DNA from: Carnobacterium pleistocenium FTR1
GTDB taxonomy: Bacteria > Bacillota > Bacilli > Lactobacillales > Carnobacteriaceae
Assembly (NCBI RefSeq): GCF_000744285.1
Contig: NZ_JQLQ01000002.1
Span: 1,984,001 to 2,048,000, forward strand
Length of the DNA: 64,000 nt
Reading direction: 5' to 3'
Part shown: piece after piece, positions 53,923 through 64,000 of the stretch
Numbering within the stretch: the first letter of the stretch is position 1
How the letters are laid out: each line of letters starts with the position of its first letter
Made by a program: the position numbers and the translations under genes
The notes under the pieces: model-generated
What the model was told of the DNA's origin: nothing
The model's database searches: none
The model's input: only the letters and a program-made list of their open reading frames with translations

Positions 53923-54861
53923 ATGTCTAATGAAGTACTTCTAGTTTCCAAAAAAACATTAATGGATATGAAACAGCATTACACTCCTTATTTAAAGCCG
54001 AATACCCCTCCTGGTAGTTTTTTTGCTGCTAAAAAAGGTGCTGTTAATATAACAGGATATAATTCTGGCAAAGTCTTATTTCAAGGTGCAGATTCTGAAA
54101 AAGAGGCTGCTAATTGGAAATCTAACTCATCAATTGTCCCACCAAAAAAAAAAGAATCATCTGCTTCATCTTTGAATACCCCTTTACCAAAAGGTTTTAG
54201 TAATTGGTCGGTTATTGGCAGTGATGAAGTTGGGACAGGTAGTTATTTTGGTCCTTTAACAGTCGTTGCAGCTTATGTAGATCAATCGCAGCTGGCTTTA
54301 TTAAAAGAATTAGGTGTACGTGATTCAAAAGAAATGAAAGACCCTGAAATTATTCGTGTCGCAAAAGACTTGATTACTTTCTTGCCTCACAGTTTACTAA
54401 ATGTCATGCCTGAAAAATACAATACTATTCAGCCTACGATGACACAAGGAAAAATGAAAGCTGTTTTACATAATCAAGCTTTAGGACATGTCCTTGAAAA
54501 AATCAAACCACAAAAACCAGCTGGGATTTTAATTGATCAATTTGAACTTCCAACAACTTACTTTAAACACATTAGCGATCAACCAAATCAGATCAAAGAA
54601 ACCGTTTATTTTCAAACAAAAGGAGAAGGCCATCATCTGGCCGTAGCCGCAGCTTCAATTATTGCTCGTTATGCTTTCTTAAAAGGACTAGACGAGTTAA
54701 CGGCAACAGCAGGTATCAAAATACCCTCTGGAGCTGGCAGCAATGTTGATTTGGTTGCAGCAAAGCTTTTAAAACAAGGTGGGATTACTTTACTGAGAAA
54801 TTACGCTAAGTTACACTTTGCGAATACAGAAAAAGCTAAACGAATTAGCGGAATCTCTTGA
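53923..54861 (+). CDS. rnhC: Ribonuclease HIII
   Basis: A 312-residue RNase that cleaves RNA in DNA hybrids. The N-terminal TBP-like domain (about 1-80) is followed by the catalytic domain with SDEVGTGSYFGPL (Asp101, Glu102), the RDSKEM block and HHLAVAAASIIARY. ATG 53923 is preferred since GAGTGA precedes it; ATG 53911 has no ribosome site. Confidence 0.94.
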   Translation: MSNEVLLVSKKTLMDMKQHYTPYLKPNTPPGSFFAAKKGAVNITGYNSGKVLFQGADSEKEAANWKSNSSIVPPKKKESSASSLNTPLPKGFSNWSVIGSDEVGTGSYFGPLTVVAAYVDQSQLALLKELGVRDSKEMKDPEIIRVAKDLITFLPHSLLNVMPEKYNTIQPTMTQGKMKAVLHNQALGHVLEKIKPQKPAGILIDQFELPTTYFKHISDQPNQIKETVYFQTKGEGHHLAVAAASIIARYAFLKGLDELTATAGIKIPSGAGSNVDLVAAKLLKQGGITLLRNYAKLHFANTEKAKRISGIS

Positions 54862-54872
54862 TTGACTAATTA

Positions 54873-54922
54873 AAAGAACCTACATTAACGGATTGATATT
54901 CCACCGTTAATGTAGGTTCTTT
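54873..54922. terminator. Bidirectional terminator after rnhC
   Basis: A perfect stem (AAAGAACCTACATTAACGG and complement) between convergent rnhC and the amino acid exchanger gene. Confidence 0.93.
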
Positions 54923-54930
54923 ACTATCGT

Positions 54931-56262
54931 TTAATCTTTATCAGGTACGCCATATTTCTTTTTACAATAAAAGTAAACCGGTATCCCAATAAGGGTAAAG
55001 AAGATACCAATCAACGCATTTCCCGGCTGAACAATCAGGGTATTAAGGATAATATATAATCCTCCTATGATAGCAATACCAGGAATGATCGGATAAAGAG
55101 GAACTTTATACGGTCGTTCAATGTTCGGATGGGTCTTTCTTAAAATGAGTACTGCAATAAACGTTAAGGTAATAAAGAACCAAATAACAAAAACAATTAA
55201 ATCGGTTAGCTGGTTGAATTGACCTGTTAAAATCATCAAAATTGAAATAGCTAACATAACGATTCCACCATTGATAGGCAAACTTGTTTTGGGATTGATT
55301 TTAGCAAACCAATCACTAAAAGGCAGCATTTTTTGGGTTGCTAATGCGTAAGGCACTCTTAAACCTGAAATCATATACCCATTTATTCCTCCAAATACGG
55401 AAACTAGTATTCCTATCGTAACTAACTTACTGCCAATTCCTTCAAAAAGATTAGAAGCAACTAAAGCAGCAGGTGTGTCCGTTCCGGCTAACTGCGTGCT
55501 ATCTAGTACAAATAAATACGCGATATTAGTCAGTAAATAGACAGCCATAACAATCGATAAACCACCGATAATAACTCTCGGAAGCATCTTACCAGGATTT
55601 TTCATTTCTCCAGCAAGCGTTCCTACATTTATCCAGCCATCATAGGCAAATAGTGTAGCAATAAGAGCTGATCCAAAACTGGTTAAGACTGGATTAGCCT
55701 CTACCGAAAAGGGTACTAAACGAATTAAGCCACCACCAGGATGTAACAGTCCTGCTATAATGATTACAATAAGAGGGATCAATTTCAAAATAGTCGCAAC
55801 TGTCTGTATTCGACCGCTGTATTTTGTGCCTAAAAAATTCACACCCATCAAAAAAACAGATGTTAGAATAGCAGCTGGTACAATCATTGTATCAGATAGA
55901 GTAAATAAATTAACAAATTGAGTAGCAAAAATGATAGCTAAAGCAGCTATGTTAGCTGGATAGTAAATAATCATCTGAGCCCAACCAACCAAAAAGCCCA
56001 ACCATCTTCCATATACTTTTTCTAGATAAATCATCATACCGCCTGTTTGAGGATAGATCGTTCCAATTTCTGCTACTGTCAATCCACCAGCAATCGTAAT
56101 GATTCCCGCAACAAACCATGCTAACAAACCTAGTCCTGGCGCTCCTGCCGCACCATAAACAGCCGTTGGTTTAAAAAATATACCTGCTCCAATAACCGTA
56201 CCGACTACAACGGTCAAAGCTGTAATACCGCTGACCTCTTTTTTCAACTCTCTATTTCCCAT
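54931..56262 (-). CDS. APC-family amino acid exchanger (SteT-like)
   Basis: A 443-residue, 12-helix transporter. Unwound helix 1 has VVGTVIGAGIFFKP, helix 6 has IATLFAYDGWINVGTLAGEMKNPGK, a pattern very close to the Ser/Thr exchanger SteT of Bacillus and the LAT family. Substrate specificity cannot be fixed from the sequence. GGGGGAAC precedes the ATG. Monocistronic between two terminators. Confidence 0.87.
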   Translation of the reverse strand: MGNRELKKEVSGITALTVVVGTVIGAGIFFKPTAVYGAAGAPGLGLLAWFVAGIITIAGGLTVAEIGTIYPQTGGMMIYLEKVYGRWLGFLVGWAQMIIYYPANIAALAIIFATQFVNLFTLSDTMIVPAAILTSVFLMGVNFLGTKYSGRIQTVATILKLIPLIVIIIAGLLHPGGGLIRLVPFSVEANPVLTSFGSALIATLFAYDGWINVGTLAGEMKNPGKMLPRVIIGGLSIVMAVYLLTNIAYLFVLDSTQLAGTDTPAALVASNLFEGIGSKLVTIGILVSVFGGINGYMISGLRVPYALATQKMLPFSDWFAKINPKTSLPINGGIVMLAISILMILTGQFNQLTDLIVFVIWFFITLTFIAVLILRKTHPNIERPYKVPLYPIIPGIAIIGGLYIILNTLIVQPGNALIGIFFTLIGIPVYFYCKKKYGVPDKD

Positions 56263-56323
56263 GTTGTTCCCCCTGAATAGCCTTTTTATTAATCTTTACA
56301 AGATTAATACTTGTTAGCATAAC

Positions 56324-56356
56324 AAAAGTGCCCTGCTTATAGCAAGACACTTTTTG
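56324..56356 (-). terminator. Terminator after pheT
   Basis: AAAAGTGTCTTGC pairs with GCAGGGCACTTTT (one G-U) across a 4-6 nt loop on the minus strand. Confidence 0.85.
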
Positions 56357-56385
56357 TTTTTTTTTATTATTTGAATAAATAAAAG

Positions 56386-58803
56386 TTATCGTACAACTAT
56401 TTGATACTCTTCCACTAACGCATTTGTTACTTTATCAAAAGCTTTTGAAACTTCTTCTTCTACCATTGTTGCAGTAGGATTTAAATAAGACAGGGTATAA
56501 GCCATTGATTTTTTGCCCTCTTCGATATTTTGACCTTGATAAATATCAAACAAACGAACGCTAATCAAATACTTACCGCCTTTTTTATAAATCAAGTCCA
56601 CTAATTGTTGATTTGTAATGGCCTCATCTACCAATAAAGCAATATCTCTTGTCATTCCTGGGAATTTTGGAATAGCCTCATAAACAGTCGGTTCTTTTTC
56701 TGCTTCCACAATTGCTTGTACATTCAATTCGAAAGCATATGTTTCATCTAACTCATATGTTTTCGCAGCTAAAGGATGAATTTGACCAACAAATCCGATC
56801 TCTTTTTCTCCTAAATAAAGCGTAGCTGTACGTCCCGGATGCATCCCTTCACGTTTGTTATCCGAAACAAACGTTATGACCTCTGTTAGGCCATAAGCAG
56901 CTAACAATCCTTCTAATATGCCTTTCATAACAAAAAAATCGACTTTTCGAGGTTGACCTTTCCAATCTTTTTCTAATAAAGATCCGGTCATTACTCCTCC
57001 CAAATGCTCTTCTTCAATTGGCAGCGTTTGGTTTGCATCTTTATAAAATACACGACCGATTTCATAAAGGGCGACATTTTTATTTTTACGCGCCTTATTA
57101 TAACTGATATCATCTAATAAACCACTCAATAAATTCATTCGTAATGTACTGCGTTCTTCACTCATAGGCATTTCTAAATGAGTCGCTTCACTTTCACGCA
57201 TCATATACTGAGCAGCCTTTTCTGGAGTAGTGAGCACATAACTAATGGCTTGTGATAAGCCTGCTCCTTCTAAAAAGCGGCGTGTATGACGAATGAGACG
57301 TTGTTTGTCATCTAATGCTGCAGGTTGAGCTACACTTACTGGTAAAGTAGAAGGTAAATTGTCATAACCAAAAATACGAGCAATTTCTTCCACTAGATCA
57401 GCTTCGATCTCGATATCCCAACGACGTGGTGGAACTACGACTTCAAACAAGCCTTCTTTTTCACTAGCATTAAAACCAAGTCGCTCAAAAATAACTTTTA
57501 CTTCTTTATTTGTAATAGAGGTTCCTAATGAACGATTGATACGGTCTAATGTAATAGGGACTACACTATCTTTTATTTCTAAAACTGTTTCAGAAGCGAT
57601 TCCTGCTACTACTGTTCCTCCGGCTAGTTCAGCTATTAAAGCTGCTGCATGATCTCCTGCCGTTATAATAGTAGCCGGATTGATTCCTTTTTCAAAACGC
57701 GAACTTGATTCACTTCTCAAATTATATCTTTTAGCAGTTTTGCGAACTGAAATTGGATTAAAGACAGCTGCTTCAATTGCAACAGTTACAGTATCCTTTT
57801 CAATTTCTGAATCAATTCCGCCCATTGTTCCTGCTAACGCTAGTGGTTTAGAACCATTTGTGATCACAATATCTTCTGAAGTCAATAAGCGTTCTTCACC
57901 ATCTAGAGTCGTTAAAGATTCACCATTATTAGCATGACGAACAAGTAGTTCTTTTGATTGTAATTGATCATAATCAAAAGCGTGCAAAGGTTGTCCATAT
58001 TCCAGCAGAATATAATTTGTGATATCTACTACATTATTCAGCGGACGAATACCTGCATTCATTAATTTCGTTTGAAGCCACATCGGACTTTCAGCAACTT
58101 TTACATTTTTAACGATACGAACATTATAGCTTGGCGCATCTTCACTATTTTCTACAGCAACTTTAATGTAGTCATGTACTGAATCTTTTTCATCTTCTGT
58201 TATTTCAAAAGAAGAAAATACAGGTTTTTGATTGTAAATAGCTCCAACTTCATAAGCAACCCCACGCATGCTCAAAGCATCTGCACGATTAGGTGTGATC
58301 GATAATTCAAGAATTGCATCATCCATTGCTAGATAAGGAAATACAGAATTACCAGGTACAGCATCTTTTGACAATACGTAGATACCATCCGCATATTTTT
58401 TAGGAACTACTTTTTCAGAGAAACCTAATTCGCCTAATGAACAGATCATTCCGTTTGATACTTGGCCACGCATCTTTCCTTTTTTTATTTTTGCATTTCC
58501 AGTAATACGAGCACCAGGTAAAGCCACAATAACTTTTTGACCTGTTGCAATATTAGGTGCACCGCAAACGATTTGAGATAGCTCTTCTTCACCAATGTCA
58601 ACTTGGCAAATATGTAAGTGATCAGAATCAGGATGATCACTTACTTCAACCGCATGCCCCACAACAATTTTTTTCAAACCGGTTTCTGGTATATTGACGT
58701 CTTCAACCTCAATCCCCGTTCGTGACATCTTGTCTGCCAATGCTTCCGGTGTTACATTTGATAAATCTAGATATTCTTTTAACCACTGATAAGATACGTT
58801 CAT
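56386..58803 (-). CDS. pheT: Phenylalanyl-tRNA synthetase beta subunit
   Basis: An 805-residue subunit: EMAP-type tRNA-binding domain (about 40-155, [20 protein letters not shown]), B3/B4 editing domain (about 210-385), B5 domain, synthetase-like core and C-terminal anticodon-binding FDX-ACB domain (from about 710: [18 protein letters not shown]). It edits Tyr-tRNAPhe and completes the alpha2beta2 enzyme. It starts 4 nt after the pheS stop. Confidence 0.97.
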   Translation of the reverse strand: MNVSYQWLKEYLDLSNVTPEALADKMSRTGIEVEDVNIPETGLKKIVVGHAVEVSDHPDSDHLHICQVDIGEEELSQIVCGAPNIATGQKVIVALPGARITGNAKIKKGKMRGQVSNGMICSLGELGFSEKVVPKKYADGIYVLSKDAVPGNSVFPYLAMDDAILELSITPNRADALSMRGVAYEVGAIYNQKPVFSSFEITEDEKDSVHDYIKVAVENSEDAPSYNVRIVKNVKVAESPMWLQTKLMNAGIRPLNNVVDITNYILLEYGQPLHAFDYDQLQSKELLVRHANNGESLTTLDGEERLLTSEDIVITNGSKPLALAGTMGGIDSEIEKDTVTVAIEAAVFNPISVRKTAKRYNLRSESSSRFEKGINPATIITAGDHAAALIAELAGGTVVAGIASETVLEIKDSVVPITLDRINRSLGTSITNKEVKVIFERLGFNASEKEGLFEVVVPPRRWDIEIEADLVEEIARIFGYDNLPSTLPVSVAQPAALDDKQRLIRHTRRFLEGAGLSQAISYVLTTPEKAAQYMMRESEATHLEMPMSEERSTLRMNLLSGLLDDISYNKARKNKNVALYEIGRVFYKDANQTLPIEEEHLGGVMTGSLLEKDWKGQPRKVDFFVMKGILEGLLAAYGLTEVITFVSDNKREGMHPGRTATLYLGEKEIGFVGQIHPLAAKTYELDETYAFELNVQAIVEAEKEPTVYEAIPKFPGMTRDIALLVDEAITNQQLVDLIYKKGGKYLISVRLFDIYQGQNIEEGKKSMAYTLSYLNPTATMVEEEVSKAFDKVTNALVEEYQIVVR

Positions 58804-58807
58804 GCTC

Positions 58808-59854
58808 CTACTCCTTTACCTTGAATTGATTTAAGAAACGACTATCATTTTGATAAAAATGACGAATATCATCAATTCCATATTTTAACATTGCTACACG
58901 GTCTGGTCCTAAACCAAAGGCATAACCACTATAAACAGTTGCATCTATTCCAGACATTTCAAGCACGTTCGGGTGAACCATGCCGGCACCTAGAATTTCG
59001 ATCCAGCCTGTATGTTTGCAAACATTGCAACCTTTTCCGCTACATTTGAAACAACTAACATCTACTTCTACAGAAGGTTCAGTAAAGGGAAAATAACTTG
59101 GACGTAGGCGTATTTCACGCTCTGCTCCAAATAGCTTTTTAGCAAATACTTCTAAGGTCCCTTTTAAATCTCCCATTGTGATATCTTTTGCTACCACTAG
59201 TCCTTCCATTTGATGGAATTGATGTGAATGAGTTGCATCATCACTATCACGACGGTAAACTTTCCCTGGACTGATCATTTTTAGCGGCCCTTTTGAAAAA
59301 TCATGTTTATCCATTGTACGAGCTTGAACCGGTGATGTATGTGTACGCATCAGGATTTCATTTGTAATATAGAATGTGTCTTGCATATCTCGAGCTGGAT
59401 GTTCTTTAGGCAAATTCATTCGTTCAAAGTTGTAGCTATCTTCTTCAACTTCGGGTCCTTCTATAATTCGATACCCCATCCCAATGAATAAGTCTTCAAT
59501 TTCTTCCATTATTTGAGTCAATACATGTGATTGCCCTACAGCTACTTGGCTACCCGGTAATGTCACATCAATTGCTTCGCTTTCTAAATCTCGATTAATT
59601 TTTTCCATTTCTAACACTGCTTTTTTTGCTTCCAAGTGTGAATTAATCTCATTTCTCACTTCATTTACAAGTGCACCAAGAATCGGACGTTCTTCAGGAG
59701 AAACGCTCTTCATTCCTTTTGAAATTTCAGTAATCGGACCCTTTTTCCCTAAATAGGCTACACGTACTTGATCTAATGCTTTTAAATCTTGTACCGCTTC
59801 GATTTTTTCTACAGCTTCTTTACTTAATAAGTGTAGGTTATTTTTTAAGTCCAT
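58808..59854 (-). CDS. pheS: Phenylalanyl-tRNA synthetase alpha subunit
   Basis: A 348-residue catalytic subunit. An N-terminal coiled coil (1-85) precedes class II motifs: motif 1 [21 protein letters not shown], motif 2 [14 protein letters not shown], and motif 3 in [22 protein letters not shown] precedes the ATG. The operon is headed by a T-box that responds to uncharged tRNA-Phe. Confidence 0.97.
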   Translation of the reverse strand: MDLKNNLHLLSKEAVEKIEAVQDLKALDQVRVAYLGKKGPITEISKGMKSVSPEERPILGALVNEVRNEINSHLEAKKAVLEMEKINRDLESEAIDVTLPGSQVAVGQSHVLTQIMEEIEDLFIGMGYRIIEGPEVEEDSYNFERMNLPKEHPARDMQDTFYITNEILMRTHTSPVQARTMDKHDFSKGPLKMISPGKVYRRDSDDATHSHQFHQMEGLVVAKDITMGDLKGTLEVFAKKLFGAEREIRLRPSYFPFTEPSVEVDVSCFKCSGKGCNVCKHTGWIEILGAGMVHPNVLEMSGIDATVYSGYAFGLGPDRVAMLKYGIDDIRHFYQNDSRFLNQFKVKE

Positions 59855-59917
59855 TCTTATTCCCCTTTAAATAAATTTATACTTTTACTTTCATTTCGAG
59901 CTATTTTTTAGCACACA

Positions 59918-60143
59918 AAAAGCCCAATCCCTAAAAAGGGACGAGGCTACATTCGCGGTACCACCCTTGTTTGAATTAAGCTTGCACTAAATCCACACTT
60001 CATTTACATAACGGCGTAGACCGGAACTTTATTCATTACCTTTAAAGAGCTTAGTGTAATTCCCAAAGTCAACTCAGGAAGTGAATGTTCATTTGGTTTC
60101 TACTCAAGTGTTTTCAGCCAACGCCACTTGCTCTCTTATTTAG
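59918..60143 (-). promoter_or_regulatory. T-box leader of pheST
   Basis: The exact T-box core AGGGTGGTACCGCG is at 59954-59967 (minus strand), followed by a terminator in which AGCC/GGCT and GTCCCT/AGGGAT pair before TTTTT (59918-59948). Upstream is a Stem I region with GA-type and AGTAGAAACC elements, starting near AAGAGAGCAAG at about 60139. I could not place the specifier codon securely; Phe (TTC) is expected from the genes. Confidence 0.93.
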
Positions 60144-60251
60144 ATTACCCAAATTACTTTTTTTCCATCATTGTATTTATTTAGTATTTTTTTACATACA
60201 AGCTTAGTTTAACGTAAGCTCGACTTAAAGGTCAAGTACTTTTCAATAAGA

Positions 60252-60617
60252 TTAGTCTTCTGTCACACATATCCATTTATCAGCCCAGTTTTGAACGTCA
60301 TCCATTACTATTTTTAGGCCTTGACCTTTTTCAGTTAGACTATAAGCTACTCTCATCGTCGCATCTGGATCTACTGTACGGTCCACAAGGCCTTCTTGTT
60401 CAAGTTCTTTTAATCGCTCTACTAATACACGATCGCTTACATTTGGAATAGTAGCAGCTATATCTTTAAATCGTTGAGGACCTTCTAATAACACTTCAAT
60501 GATAAGTCCCATCCATTTTTTACCTAAAATAGTAAATGTATGTTCGAATTTAGGGCAAATTGTTTTCTGCCTAGTTTCATTAGAGACACTTTTTTCTTCA
60601 TTTTTAATAGTTATCAT
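60252..60617 (-). CDS. HxlR-family redox-sensing repressor (YodB/CatR-like)
   Basis: A 121-residue winged-helix regulator. TICPKFEHTFTILGKKWMGLIIEVLLEGPQRF closely follows YodB of Bacillus, whose single N-terminal cysteine (here Cys21) senses quinones and diamide; RVLVERLKELEQEGLVDR is the recognition-wing block. ATG 60617 follows GAGGTGAT at six bases; a longer frame to 60677 lacks a site. Its targets are not visible nearby. Confidence 0.88.
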   Translation of the reverse strand: MITIKNEEKSVSNETRQKTICPKFEHTFTILGKKWMGLIIEVLLEGPQRFKDIAATIPNVSDRVLVERLKELEQEGLVDRTVDPDATMRVAYSLTEKGQGLKIVMDDVQNWADKWICVTED

Positions 60618-60677
60618 ATCTTCATCACCTCTTTTTATCATTATAACATCATTGGTTATAAATAGTAAGTAATCCAT

Positions 60678-60949
60678 CGTCGTTTGTCAACCATTTATTT
60701 AAAAAATTGTCTTACTTAGATAAAATCATGTCAATTTTAAAAAGCAAATGACTATCCTTGTAATTTAATCAGCCAACTACAACTAATCAAACGAAAAATT
60801 GACCTTGCGTTACTAGAACCAATAAAACATACTCTAAATTTAACCTAAATCTTAAGGTTGTTCAACAAATAGTGTGGATGCTTCAATATAAAATTTTGGC
60901 TACAAGCAACCCTATTCCTCCAAAAATATTTCTTTTAAAAACTGTAAAA
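60678..60949 (+). mobile_element. Decayed IS remnant beside the rRNA operon
   Basis: No gene is seen. At 60865-60924 AAATAGTGTGGAT, TTCAATAT and CTACAAGCAACCCTATTC occur in a row; the same words occur inverted and spread over about 180 nt at 43207-43402. The 60.9-kb copy appears internally deleted. The rest of the gap is the regulator's promoter region. Confidence 0.45.
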
Positions 60950-60977
60950 AAAGACACCATCCGAAGATGATGTCTTT
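60950..60977 (-). terminator. rRNA operon terminator
   Basis: AAAGACATCATC-TTCG-GATGGTGTCTTT followed by TTTTTAC on the minus strand, 6 nt beyond 5S. The UUCG tetraloop is a stabilising feature. Confidence 0.95.
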
Positions 60978-60983
60978 CTAGTT

Positions 60984-61099
60984 GCGTGGCAACGTCCTAC
61001 TCTCACAAAGGGAAACCCTTCACTACCATCGGCGCTAAGAAGCTTAACTTCTGTGTTCGGCATGGGAACAGGTGTGACCTTCTTGCCATCATCACCACA
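60984..61099 (-). rRNA. rrf: 5S ribosomal RNA
   Basis: 116 nt with the highly conserved words CACACCTGTTCCCATGCCGA, ACAGAAGTTAAGC and GAGAGTAGGACG. The ends pair (TGTGGTGA with TTGCCACG). It lies about 90 nt after 23S; no tRNA lies between them. Confidence 0.96.
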
Positions 61100-61189
61100 C
61101 AATTTCAATCAGAGAACATTGTTCTCTCAAAACTGGATAAGGTAAAAATCGTTTTTGTTCTGAATCCGTCGTACACCGGTTATTTCTTT

Positions 61190-64000
<2,811 letters not shown>

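Noticed and set aside
61100-61189. tRNA gene in the 23S-5S spacer
   Set aside because: The spacer is only about 90 nt and has no T-arm or acceptor pairing.

Overview
The window is a stretch of chromosome from a low-GC Gram-positive bacterium of the order Lactobacillales. Gene order (efp-asp23-nusB-folD-xseA-xseB-ispA; a complete comG operon; zapA-cvpA-mutS2-trxA beside rnhC; divergent ccpA/pepQ; murI-rph/rdgB-yfcE-cbpB-dapH-dapL) and the protein families fit Carnobacteriaceae, most likely Carnobacterium. That placement is an inference from family resemblance; no search was run. It is ordinary core genome except for a patch at about 43-49 kb with accessory genes, IS scars and unexplained small transcripts.

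Layout. 1-5.8 kb: a minus-strand housekeeping run (pepP-like, efp, asp23-like, nusB, folD, xseA, xseB, ispA cut by the window edge). 5.9-10 kb: comGA-comGG, the competence pseudopilus operon. 10-21 kb: yebC, vanZ-like, pepF, a lipid kinase, a decayed GH13 glucosidase, an NlpC/P60 wall hydrolase, tag, trhO and a TrpXYZ-type ABC importer. The importer has a leader of about 330 nt with an aromatic-rich leader peptide and competing hairpins. 22-32 kb: class A PBP, ccpA/pepQ, stress proteins, an MscS channel, and a ugtP-ltaA pair for lipoteichoic acid anchor glycolipid. 32-42 kb: a FAS1 surface protein divergent from a class B sortase, the diaminopimelate/c-di-AMP-receptor/murI cluster with a fused RNase PH-RdgB, and an ABC exporter.

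43-49 kb: IS scars, a tRNA-like short transcript with its own promoter and terminator, a heliorhodopsin gene, a small membrane protein, UV damage endonuclease uvsE, hemolysin III, an alpha/beta hydrolase, and an Rgg regulator divergent from an unannotated 22-codon hydrophobic peptide gene ending in glycines (a probable SHP-type pheromone). 50-60 kb: trxA, mutS2, cvpA, zapA, rnhC, an amino acid exchanger, and pheST under a T-box. 60-64 kb: a YodB-like redox regulator and the end of an rRNA operon (5S and most of 23S, minus strand).

The three most interesting items are the predicted Rgg/SHP quorum-sensing pair (48.85-49.9 kb), the predicted Tyr/Phe leader-peptide attenuator of the ABC importer (21.4-21.8 kb), and the heliorhodopsin with uvsE close upstream (43.8-46.5 kb).
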